Shown here one piece after another: positions 1 to 5,827 of a stretch of DNA of 5,827 nucleotides. How positions within the stretch are numbered: the stretch's first letter is position 1; each line of letters starts with the position of its first letter. A program made the position numbers and the translations under genes. Below the pieces are notes generated by a model that worked only from the letters and a program-made list of their open reading frames with translations, had not been told where the DNA came from and searched no databases. This DNA comes from an uncultured Clostridium sp. (lineage in GTDB: Bacteria; Bacillota; Clostridia; TANB77; CAG-465), in contig USJA01000071.1 of NCBI GenBank assembly GCA_900554875.1, positions 1-5,827 on the forward strand, written 5' to 3'.

Positions 1-11
1 TCTTCCGATCT
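1..11. other. Residual Illumina adapter, left end
   Basis: The first eleven bases, TCTTCCGATCT, are the shared 3' end of the standard Illumina TruSeq adapters, which end in GCTCTTCCGATCT. They are not genomic. The match is short, but the clear adapter at the other end of the window supports it. Genuine sequence starts at about 12, so the first codons of the open frame at the left edge are artefactual. Confidence 0.9.
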
Positions 12-12
12 C

Positions 13-1905
13 CTTTCAGCTGTAATTCTTGTTACAATAAATAAAAATAATCCTGTAGATAGTGCAAAAGAGGCTGTCTTTAGACAAGATATAAGACAAA
101 TGCAGGAAGAATTAGAACTATATAATTCAGAAATGTTAGCTAAAAAAGAGAATCCAAAAAATTTAAATGCTAATAGAAAAAGTGATCCTTCTATTCAACA
201 AATAATAAAAAGTATGACAGATAAATATGCTAAAATTTTGGAAATAAAAAATGGTGAATTAGTGTATATTGGCAAAAATAAAAGTGAGTATATAATTGCA
301 AAAGAAATGGGATTATTACCTGAGGGAGTAATTTTAGATGATGATATCTTAACAGATTTAAAAGCATTTATAACAGAATGGACTGTAGAAGATGGAGAAA
401 GTATTACTCTTCCAATAGATGGAACTTGTAACTTTAAGGTTGACTATGGTGATGGGACAGGTGAGTATAAGATTACAAGCTCAACAGATGAAAAAAGGAT
501 ACATACATATGAAAAAGCTGGAACGTATACTGTGAAAATCACTGGAAAATGCGGTTATATAAATTTTTATAATGGTGATAATGCAGTAAGTAGAGATAAA
601 ATTACAAAATTAGTACAATGGGGAAGTTTAGGTGAAGGTCTTACAAGTAATGAATATTCATTTTATAATTGTAAAAATTTAACTGGATCAATACCGTTAC
701 CTTCAAGTAATACTTTTAAAAATGTAAAAAGCTGCCAAAGTCTATTTAATGGATGCAGTTCCCTTACTGGAAGTATACCAAGTGGATTATTTAAAGGTGC
801 AAAAAAAATAGAAAGTTTTGCAATAGACTGGGGATTAGGGGCATTTAAGGACTGTGAAAATCTTACTGGATCAATCCCAGGTGACCTGTTTTCAGATTGT
901 GTTAATGCCAAAAATTTTAGTATGACTTTTTACGGTTGTAAAGGACTTACAGGACCTATACCTGAGGAATTATTTGAAAATTGTAAAAATATTACAAGTA
1001 TAGCTGGATATAATTCTTTTGGTTTATTTAAAAACTGTTCAGGGTTTACAGGCCAAATTCCAGAAAATTTATTTAAGAATTGTTCTAAGGTTACAACATA
1101 TAGTGGAGTTTTTAGTGGTTGTACAGGGCTTACAGGTTCAATTCCAGAAAATTTATTTAGCAATTCGCCAAATGTTACAAGCTTTAAAGAAACATTTTAT
1201 AATTGTAATAATTTAAGTGGAGATATTCCTGAAAATTTATTTGCTAACTGTCCAAAAGTAACAGATTTTTCTGGCACGTTTGAAGGATGTAAAAATATAT
1301 CATCAATACCTGCAAATTTATTTTCAAATAATTCTAAAGTCACAACATTTTCTTCAACTTTTTCAGGTTGTGAAAAAATATATACAATTCCATCTGAATT
1401 ATTTAAAAATAATACTTTAGTTACAAGTTTTAGTGCTACATTTAAAATGTGTAAAAATGTATCATCTATACCATCAGAACTATTTAGTTCTTGTCCAAAA
1501 GTAACAACATTTGTGGGAGTATTTAATGGATGTACTAGTTTAACAAGTGTACCTGAAGGACTATTTGATAACAACACAATAGTAACTTCATTTGGAAAAT
1601 GGTGGAATGGTGCTTTTCAGGAATGTTCAAATTTAGTAAGTGTACCAACGGATTTATTTAAGTATAATACAGAAGTTGCAAGTTTTAATTGTGCATTTAT
1701 AAGTTGTAATAATTTAAAGAATATTCCGGACTTATCCAATAATACTAAGGTAACAGATTTTAGCTGGATGTTTGAAAATTGTACTAATGTTGAAGGGGAG
1801 GCTTATCCTATTTGGAATTTTACTTCGGTAACAAATTTTAATAAATGTTTTCTTGGGTGTAAAAAACTTTCAAACTATTCAGAAATTCCAACAGATTGGA
1901 AATAA
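13..1905 (+). CDS. BspA/DUF285-type repeat surface protein with pilin-like N-terminus and PKD-like domain (5'-truncated)
   Basis: The gene is cut at its 5' end: the frame is open from the left edge and 29 codons precede the first ATG (100), which is not the start. Those codons encode the tail of a hydrophobic helix (LSAVILVTI) followed by NNPVDSAKEAVFRQDI, resembling pilin-like N-terminal regions of Clostridia surface proteins. Numbering from the ATG at 100, residues 1-90 are a charged linker. Residues about 91-155 are PKD-like, with VDYGDGT at 114-120 and HTYEKAGTYTVKI at 135-147. A bridge (KITKLVQWGSL, 167-177) leads into about 15 repeats at 188-601, consensus FxxCxxL(x)xIPxxLFxxxxxVTxF, related to the leucine-rich-like repeats of BspA/DUF285 surface proteins. 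The protein has 25 Cys, one in FxxC of every unit. There is no LPXTG motif or C-terminal membrane segment, so any anchoring would be through the missing N-terminus. A role in adhesion or surface display is inferred from the family; the ligand is unknown. A hairpin terminator follows the stop directly. Confidence 0.82.
   Translation, partial: LSAVILVTINKNNPVDSAKEAVFRQDIRQMQEELELYNSEMLAKKENPKNLNANRKSDPSIQQIIKSMTDKYAKILEIKNGELVYIGKNKSEYIIAKEMGLLPEGVILDDDILTDLKAFITEWTVEDGESITLPIDGTCNFKVDYGDGTGEYKITSSTDEKRIHTYEKAGTYTVKITGKCGYINFYNGDNAVSRDKITKLVQWGSLGEGLTSNEYSFYNCKNLTGSIPLPSSNTFKNVKSCQSLFNGCSSLTGSIPSGLFKGAKKIESFAIDWGLGAFKDCENLTGSIPGDLFSDCVNAKNFSMTFYGCKGLTGPIPEELFENCKNITSIAGYNSFGLFKNCSGFTGQIPENLFKNCSKVTTYSGVFSGCTGLTGSIPENLFSNSPNVTSFKETFYNCNNLSGDIPENLFANCPKVTDFSGTFEGCKNISSIPANLFSNNSKVTTFSSTFSGCEKIYTIPSELFKNNTLVTSFSATFKMCKNVSSIPSELFSSCPKVTTFVGVFNGCTSLTSVPEGLFDNNTIVTSFGKWWNGAFQECSNLVSVPTDLFKYNTEVASFNCAFISCNNLKNIPDLSNNTKVTDFSWMFENCTNVEGEAYPIWNFTSVTNFNKCFLGCKKLSNYSEIPTDWK
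661..1902 (+). repeat. Tandem array of about 15 Cys-containing leucine-rich-like repeats
   Basis: The array lies within the surface-protein gene. Units begin at the Phe of FxxC, at residues 188, 216, 249, 277, 310, 338, 366, 394, 421, 448, 475, 506, 533, 558 and 584 (numbered from the ATG at 100). The basic unit is 28 residues in units 1-7 (LTGSIPENLF form) and 27 in units 8-12 (SSIPxxLF form), because one residue before IP is lost. Units 2, 4 and 11 are longer (33, 33 and 31) through insertions at the same place, just after the VTSF-like motif. The last three units degenerate. The pattern is visible directly in the translation. Assignment to the BspA/TpLRR/DUF285 group is by motif resemblance. 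Confidence 0.88.
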
Positions 1906-1908
1906 CAT

Positions 1909-1943
1909 AAAGGGTAGATAGTGTGCTATCTACCCTTTTTTTC
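1909..1943 (+). terminator. Intrinsic terminator of the surface-protein gene
   Basis: A perfect 13-bp inverted repeat, AAAGGGTAGATAG (1909-1921) and CTATCTACCCTTT (1926-1938), has a 4-base loop TGTG and runs into TTTT C. It begins three bases after the TAA stop at 1903-1905. On the reverse strand the stem is followed by ATGTTATTT, a poor U-tract, so it should act mainly on + strand transcripts. Confidence 0.93.
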
Positions 1944-1953
1944 TTACATTTGC

Positions 1954-1982
1954 TTGAAAATTGTAGTTTTTTGTTATATAAT
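1954..1982 (+). promoter_or_regulatory. Sigma-A type promoter of smc
   Basis: The -35 box is TTGAAA (1954-1959, five of six consensus bases) and the -10 box is TATAAT (1977-1982, perfect), with a 17-base spacer. Transcription would start near 1989, leaving a leader of only about 18 bases that is almost entirely the ribosome site. It lies just downstream of the preceding terminator, so smc should be transcribed independently of the surface-protein gene. Confidence 0.82.
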
Positions 1983-1994
1983 CAACTAGAAAAA

Positions 1995-2000
1995 GGGGAG
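1995..2000 (+). promoter_or_regulatory. Ribosome binding site that fixes the smc start
   Basis: GGGGAG, within AAAAGGGGAG, sits six bases before the ATG at 2007. It supports that ATG over the in-frame GTG at 1923, which lies in the loop region of the upstream terminator, has no ribosome site and is upstream of the predicted transcription start. Confidence 0.88.
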
Positions 2001-2006
2001 AAATAT

Positions 2007-5000
2007 ATGAGGCTTAAAAAATTAGAATTACAGGGATTTAAATCTTTTGCAGATAAAACTGAAATTATAGTATTAGATGGAGTTACCACTATTGTTGGAC
2101 CAAATGGAAGTGGAAAAAGTAATATATCTGATGCTGTAAGATGGGTACTTGGTGAACAAAGTGTAAAAAATTTAAGAGGACAAAAAATGGAAGATGTTAT
2201 CTTTGCGGGTACTCAGGCAAGAAAAAAAGTTGGATTTGCTGAAGTTTCATTATATCTTGATAACAGTGATGAATCACTTCCAGTTGAATTTAAAGAAGTT
2301 GTTGTAACAAGAAGAGTATATAGAAGTGGAGAGAGTAACTATCTTTTAAATGGAGCTGAATGTAGACTTAAAGATATTCAGGAACTTTTTATGGATACAG
2401 GCGTTGGAAAAGATGGATATAGTATAATATCTCAAGGAAAAATTGATGAAATATTATCAACAAAATCAGAAGAAAGGCGTCATATATTTGAAGAGGCATC
2501 TGGAATTGTAAAATACAAAACTAGAAAAGATGAGGCTGTAAAGAAATTAGCAAATACTGATAGTACGCTTGCAAGAGTAAATGATGTAATAGCAGAAATA
2601 GAAAACAATCTTGAACCTCTTGAAAAAAAATGCGAAATTGCTAAAAAATATTTAGAACTTAAAGATAAGTTAAAAGTATTAGATGTTAGGATATTTATAC
2701 AAAGTCTAAATCAAAATGCGGAAGCTTTATGCAAAATAGATGATGTTATTGAAACATTTACAAATGATATAGCAAAAGAAGAAGAAATATCGGCAGAACT
2801 TGAAAAATCAAAAATCAATCTTAAAGAAAGACTAGCAGAAGTTACTTTAAAAATAGAAGAAACTCAAAGTAAATTTTATGAAACAGAAAGTGAAAACCAA
2901 AAACTTTCATCAAAAATTGAAATAAATAGAGCTAGTATTGAAAACGCTAATGAAAATATTGAAAGACTAAATATTGAAATAAAAGAAGATTACGAAAAAA
3001 TAAATTTATTGAAAGAGGATATTGAAAAAAGACTTAAGAAAAAAGAATCTCTTGAGGAAAACAAGAAAAAATTTGAAAATGAATTATCCTTAAAACAAGA
3101 AGAACTAGATAATGTAATGTCAACTCTTGATGAAAGAGCAGAGCAAATTACAGCAATTAAGGATGAAATAGATATAAAAAGAGAAGAAGCATATGAACTT
3201 AAAATGAATTCAAGTAGTATTGAAGCTACAATTGATGCAAATAATTCTCAAATAGAGGAAAAGGAAAAAATTCTTGATAAAAATATAACTGCAAATGATA
3301 GTGTAACAACGACAAAAGAAGAACTTACATCTAATTTAAATAGCAAGAATACTTTACTAAATAAAATTCTTGAAAAAGAAAATAAATATAACGAAGATAA
3401 AAAAGTATTAGATGAAAAATATAATCAAATGCTATCTAATGAAAGAAAATTAAATCAAGAAGTTATGACTTTAAAATCAAAATATAATTATCTTACAAAC
3501 CTTGAAAATGAAAATGAAGGATATTACAAAAGTGTAAAAGAATCACTTTCATATGCAAAGAAAAATAACATGCAAAATGTATATGGAACAGTTGCGTCAT
3601 TAATATCTACAGAGGAAAAGTATGAATATGCAATAGAAATAGCACTTGGTGGATATATGCAAAATGTTGTTGTAAATGATGAACAAACAGCAAAGAAAAT
3701 AATTTCATACTTAAAGGAAAATTCTCTTGGTCGTGTTACTTTTCTTCCTATTAATACAATTAAAAAGGTAGATAACAGTATAAAAGATAAAGCAAGAAAA
3801 TTGGATGGATATATAGGAATGGCATCTGAAATAGTAAAATATGATTCTAAATTTAAAGATGTAATACTTTTAAGTTTAGGTTCAACCGTTGTTGTAGATA
3901 CTGTTGATAATGCAATTTTAATGTCAAAAAAATTAAAGAATATAGCAAGAATTGTAACTCTTACAGGTGAACTTTTCTCAGCTACAGGAAGTATAACTGG
4001 TGGTAAAAACTCACATAGTTCAGCAGGACTTCTTGGTAGAAAAGAAAAAATTGAAAAACTAAAGGAGATAATTTCAAACAAAGAAAAAGAATATAGCTCT
4101 TTAAATAACGGTGTAAGAGAACTTAATATAAAAATAGAGGAAGCTAAAAAAGAAAATAACAAAATAGTAGAAGAAAAGTCTTCATGTCAAATAGAGATAG
4201 CAACACTTAATGAAAAATTATTAAATATTGAAAGAGAAGAAAAGAAGGTATTACTTGCAAAAGAAAACGCAAAAATATCTATTGATAGTTTAAAAGAACA
4301 AAACGAAACTTTAAGAAAAAATATTGAAGAAAATAACAAAAAGGTAGAAGAACTTGAGGAAAAAATAAATAAAAATCAAGAAATTGTTGATGATTATTCA
4401 AGATTTAATAAAGAAAAATCTGAAATGGTAAGTAATTTACATGAAGATATTGCAAATCTTAAAGTATCAATTTCATCATTTGATGAAAGTAGTGGCTCAA
4501 TTGACGAAATGAAAGATAAATTATCGCAAGATATACAAAATTTTGAAGATGGAATTGAAAGAAAAAAATCAAGTATATCAAATCTTGAGACTTCAAAAAA
4601 GGATGCTGAAGAAGAAATAAAAACTCTAACAGAGTCTATTAAAGAAAAACAAAACTTTAAACTTGATTTTGCAAATATTTTAAATAATCTAAAAGATACT
4701 AAAAAAGAAGTTGAGCAAAAACAAGAAACTTTAGAAGTAAAAGTACTAGAGGGATTAAGAAAAATAGATAAATTAAAAGATGAAAGAGCAAAAGTTCAAG
4801 CTAGAAAACTAAAATTTGATATTGAAATAGAAAATCTAAAAAATAAAATGTGGGATGATTATGAAATAACTATATCTGTTGCAAAAGAGATGCTAGAATC
4901 TCTTCCAGTAGATGATAGTGATGAGAAAACAATTGTAAAAAATGCTGAAAAAATCAGAAAAGAAATAAAAGATTTAGGTGAAGTAAGTGTTGGAGCAATT

Positions 5001-5567
5001 GAAGAGTATAAATCTACAAAAGAACGTTACGATTTTATATCAAATCAAAAAGCAGACTTAGAAGAAACAAAGAAAAAACTTGAAAATCTAATTAATAATA
5101 TGACAAGTATAATGAAGCAACAATTTGAAAAACAGTTTAAACTAATTAATGAAAACTTTAATGAAACATTTAAAGAACTGTTTGGAGGAGGAAAAGCTGA
5201 ATTAAAACTTGAAGATGAATCTAATGTTTTATCATCAGGAATAGAAATAGAAGTACAGCCTCCAGGTAAAAAACTTCAAAGTATGATGCTTTTATCTGGT
5301 GGAGAGAGAGCTCTTACTGCAACTGCTTTGTTATTTGCTATACTTAAACTTAAGGCACCTCCATTTTGCATACTAGATGAAATTGAAGCTGCACTAGATG
5401 ATGTAAATGTACATAGATTTGCAGAATACATTAAAAAATATTCAAAAAATACACAGTTTATTGTAATAACACATAGAAAAGGTACTATGGAAGTAGCATC
5501 ATCTACATATGGCGTTACAATGCAAGAGTATGGTATATCTAAGGTTGTTTCAATTAAGATGAAATAG
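2007..5567 (+). CDS. smc: Chromosome segregation/condensation protein Smc
   Basis: This is the ATPase subunit of bacterial Smc-ScpAB condensin, which loads at ParB-parS sites and extrudes DNA loops to organise and segregate chromosomes. The product is 1186 residues, matching the family norm and the length of B. subtilis Smc. The N-terminal head has Walker A GPNGSGKS at 31-38 (Lys37), the R-loop region NLRGQK with Arg57, and the Q-loop ISQGK at 141-145. A long Lys/Glu-rich coiled-coil arm spans about 170-510. The hinge spans about 520-670 and includes VYGTVASLI, ALGGYMQNVVV, GRVTFLP and TGGKNS. The return arm spans about 675-1045. The C-terminal head has the ABC signature LSGGERAL at 1096-1103, Walker B CILDEIEAALDD at 1121-1132 (Asp1124, catalytic Glu1125) and the switch His1156 in ITHRKGT. 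All ATPase motifs are intact, so the gene should be functional. The start is ATG 2007, where MRLKKLELQGFKSF matches the usual Smc N-terminus; an in-frame GTG at 1923 would add 28 spurious residues. Unusually, neither rnc nor ftsY flanks it here. Confidence 0.98.
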   Translation: MRLKKLELQGFKSFADKTEIIVLDGVTTIVGPNGSGKSNISDAVRWVLGEQSVKNLRGQKMEDVIFAGTQARKKVGFAEVSLYLDNSDESLPVEFKEVVVTRRVYRSGESNYLLNGAECRLKDIQELFMDTGVGKDGYSIISQGKIDEILSTKSEERRHIFEEASGIVKYKTRKDEAVKKLANTDSTLARVNDVIAEIENNLEPLEKKCEIAKKYLELKDKLKVLDVRIFIQSLNQNAEALCKIDDVIETFTNDIAKEEEISAELEKSKINLKERLAEVTLKIEETQSKFYETESENQKLSSKIEINRASIENANENIERLNIEIKEDYEKINLLKEDIEKRLKKKESLEENKKKFENELSLKQEELDNVMSTLDERAEQITAIKDEIDIKREEAYELKMNSSSIEATIDANNSQIEEKEKILDKNITANDSVTTTKEELTSNLNSKNTLLNKILEKENKYNEDKKVLDEKYNQMLSNERKLNQEVMTLKSKYNYLTNLENENEGYYKSVKESLSYAKKNNMQNVYGTVASLISTEEKYEYAIEIALGGYMQNVVVNDEQTAKKIISYLKENSLGRVTFLPINTIKKVDNSIKDKARKLDGYIGMASEIVKYDSKFKDVILLSLGSTVVVDTVDNAILMSKKLKNIARIVTLTGELFSATGSITGGKNSHSSAGLLGRKEKIEKLKEIISNKEKEYSSLNNGVRELNIKIEEAKKENNKIVEEKSSCQIEIATLNEKLLNIEREEKKVLLAKENAKISIDSLKEQNETLRKNIEENNKKVEELEEKINKNQEIVDDYSRFNKEKSEMVSNLHEDIANLKVSISSFDESSGSIDEMKDKLSQDIQNFEDGIERKKSSISNLETSKKDAEEEIKTLTESIKEKQNFKLDFANILNNLKDTKKEVEQKQETLEVKVLEGLRKIDKLKDERAKVQARKLKFDIEIENLKNKMWDDYEITISVAKEMLESLPVDDSDEKTIVKNAEKIRKEIKDLGEVSVGAIEEYKSTKERYDFISNQKADLEETKKKLENLINNMTSIMKQQFEKQFKLINENFNETFKELFGGGKAELKLEDESNVLSSGIEIEVQPPGKKLQSMMLLSGGERALTATALLFAILKLKAPPFCILDEIEAALDDVNVHRFAEYIKKYSKNTQFIVITHRKGTMEVASSTYGVTMQEYGISKVVSIKMK

Positions 5568-5584
5568 TAATTTTAAATGTAAAG

Positions 5585-5640
5585 TAAAAAAAGAGCCAAA
5601 ATTATTAGATGAAAAGTTTAATAATGAGGTTCTTCTTTTA
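5585..5640 (+). terminator. Probable intrinsic terminator after smc
   Basis: An imperfect two-part hairpin begins 18 bases after the smc stop. The outer stem pairs TAAAAAAAGAGCC (5585-5597) with GGTTCTTCTTTTA (5628-5640), with one A-C mismatch and one G-U pair. After an asymmetric internal loop, ATTATTA (5601-5607) pairs with TAATAAT (5619-5625) around an 11-base loop. The 3' arm is itself T-rich and supplies the U-tract. Only the GAGCC/GGTTC part is GC-bearing, so strength is uncertain. Confidence 0.62.
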
Positions 5641-5669
5641 TTGACAATTTATACTTCAAATTATATAAT
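5641..5669 (+). promoter_or_regulatory. Consensus sigma-A promoter of the DUF5131 gene
   Basis: TTGACA (5641-5646) and TATAAT (5664-5669) are both perfect consensus and separated by exactly 17 bases. Transcription would begin near 5676, giving a leader of about 32 bases to the TTG start at 5708. The -35 box begins at the base after the probable smc terminator hairpin ends. Confidence 0.82.
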
Positions 5670-5694
5670 AAAAATTAATTATTTAATCAAATAT

Positions 5695-5699
5695 GGGAG
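5695..5699 (+). promoter_or_regulatory. Ribosome binding site favouring a TTG start
   Basis: GGGAG lies eight bases before TTG 5708. An in-frame ATG at 5693 overlaps this GGGAG and has no ribosome site of its own upstream, so TTG is the better start. Confidence 0.7.
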
Positions 5700-5707
5700 A
5701 TAATAAA

Positions 5708-5797
5708 TTGCATGATATATGGAATCCATGGCATGGATGTAAAAAAATTAGCGAGGGATGCGATAACTGTTATATGTACTATTTAGATAATATTAGA
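5708..5797 (+). CDS. DUF5131 (phage Gp37/Gp68-like) three-Cys protein, N-terminal fragment
   Basis: Only the first 30 codons are present; the fragment end (adapter from 5798) cuts the gene. The reading MHDIWNPWHGCKKISEGC, followed by DNCYMYYLD, has the WNPxxGCxKxSxGCxxCY signature that opens DUF5131/phage Gp37-Gp68 family proteins. Cys11, Cys18 and Cys21 form a C-x6-C-x2-C cluster, reminiscent of but not identical to the CxxxCxxC iron-sulfur motif of radical SAM enzymes. The biochemical role is not established as far as I know, and a metal or Fe-S cluster is only an inference. The start is taken as TTG 5708 because of the well-placed GGGAG; ATG 5693 would add five residues (MGDNK). Full-length members are usually a few hundred residues. 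It appears to have its own promoter and not to be cotranscribed with smc. Confidence 0.8.
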
Positions 5798-5827
5798 AGA
5801 TCGGAAGAGCACACGTCTGAACTCCAG
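5798..5827. other. Residual Illumina read-2 adapter, right end
   Basis: The last 30 bases begin AGATCGGAAGAGC and continue ACACGTCTGAACTCCAG, which is the Illumina TruSeq read-2 (index-side) adapter. The final 30 bases are therefore not genomic, and any residues translated across them are false. Confidence 0.98.

Noticed and set aside
100..102. ATG 100 as the start of the surface-protein gene
   Set aside because: The frame continues open to the left edge and the 29 upstream codons encode a plausible pilin-like hydrophobic helix. No ribosome site precedes ATG 100.
1019..1216. 65-residue plus-strand frame with repeated LQxQFQKIYL-like motif
   Set aside because: It is the +1 frame of the 84-base repeats; its regularity comes from the repeat array.
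663..1577. Three minus-strand open frames (82, 77 and 126 residues) with apparent repeats
   Set aside because: Their repeated NKFSGI-like motifs are just the antisense reading of the tandem repeats in the surface-protein gene.
2500..3550. Highly repetitive A-rich GAAAAA/AAAGAA sequence
   Set aside because: It is the Lys/Glu-rich coiled-coil arm of Smc in an AT-rich genome, not a DNA repeat element.
3524..4162. 212-residue open frame on the minus strand within smc
   Set aside because: It lies opposite the conserved hinge-coding part of smc, has a low-complexity Ser/Phe-rich translation and no ribosome site I can identify. It is a frame shadow of the real gene.
5693..5695. ATG 5693 as the start of the DUF5131 gene
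   Set aside because: It overlaps the GGGAG that best serves TTG 5708 and has no purine-rich ribosome site of its own. It is not fully excluded.
5724..5738. Short palindrome ATCCAT-GGC-ATGGAT
   Set aside because: It encodes the conserved NPWHG part of the DUF5131 signature, so the symmetry is explained by codons; it is too short and internal to call an operator.

Overview
The window is a strongly AT-rich bacterial fragment that is not quite clean. Positions 1-11 and 5798-5827 match Illumina library adapter, so the genuine insert is about 12-5797. A. subtilis-length Smc protein (1186 aa), low-GC codon choice (AGA, TTA, AAA, ATA), GGAG-type ribosome sites, textbook sigma-A promoters and a pilin-like surface protein together suggest a low-GC member of the Bacillota, most likely a Clostridia-type anaerobe, perhaps from the gut. 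Both complete stop codons are TAA or TAG and Trp is encoded by TGG, so nothing points to an altered genetic code.

Layout, all on the + strand. (1) 13-1905: the 3' part of a large surface-protein gene. It encodes the end of a pilin-like hydrophobic helix, a linker, a PKD-like beta-sandwich domain and about 15 tandem 25-33-residue leucine-rich-like repeats of the BspA/DUF285 type, each with a Cys in F-x-x-C. (2) 1909-1943: a perfect 13-bp hairpin terminator. (3) 1954-2000: a sigma-A promoter and ribosome site for smc. (4) 2007-5567: complete smc, the chromosome-condensing ATPase. (5) 5585-5640: a likely terminator, directly abutting a consensus promoter (5641-5669). (6) 5708-5797: the first 30 codons of a DUF5131 (phage Gp37/Gp68-like, three-Cys) gene, cut by the fragment end.

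The three genes look like separate transcription units that share only a direction. The surface protein and smc are split by a terminator plus a new promoter, and so are smc and the DUF5131 gene. I see no functional pathway linking them. The notable context is that smc lacks its frequent Bacillota neighbours rnc and ftsY. I found no RNA gene, CRISPR array, insertion sequence or origin. I do not see a demonstrably new biological system; the most interesting items are the architecture and repeat structure of the surface protein, the displaced smc, and the truncated three-Cys gene.
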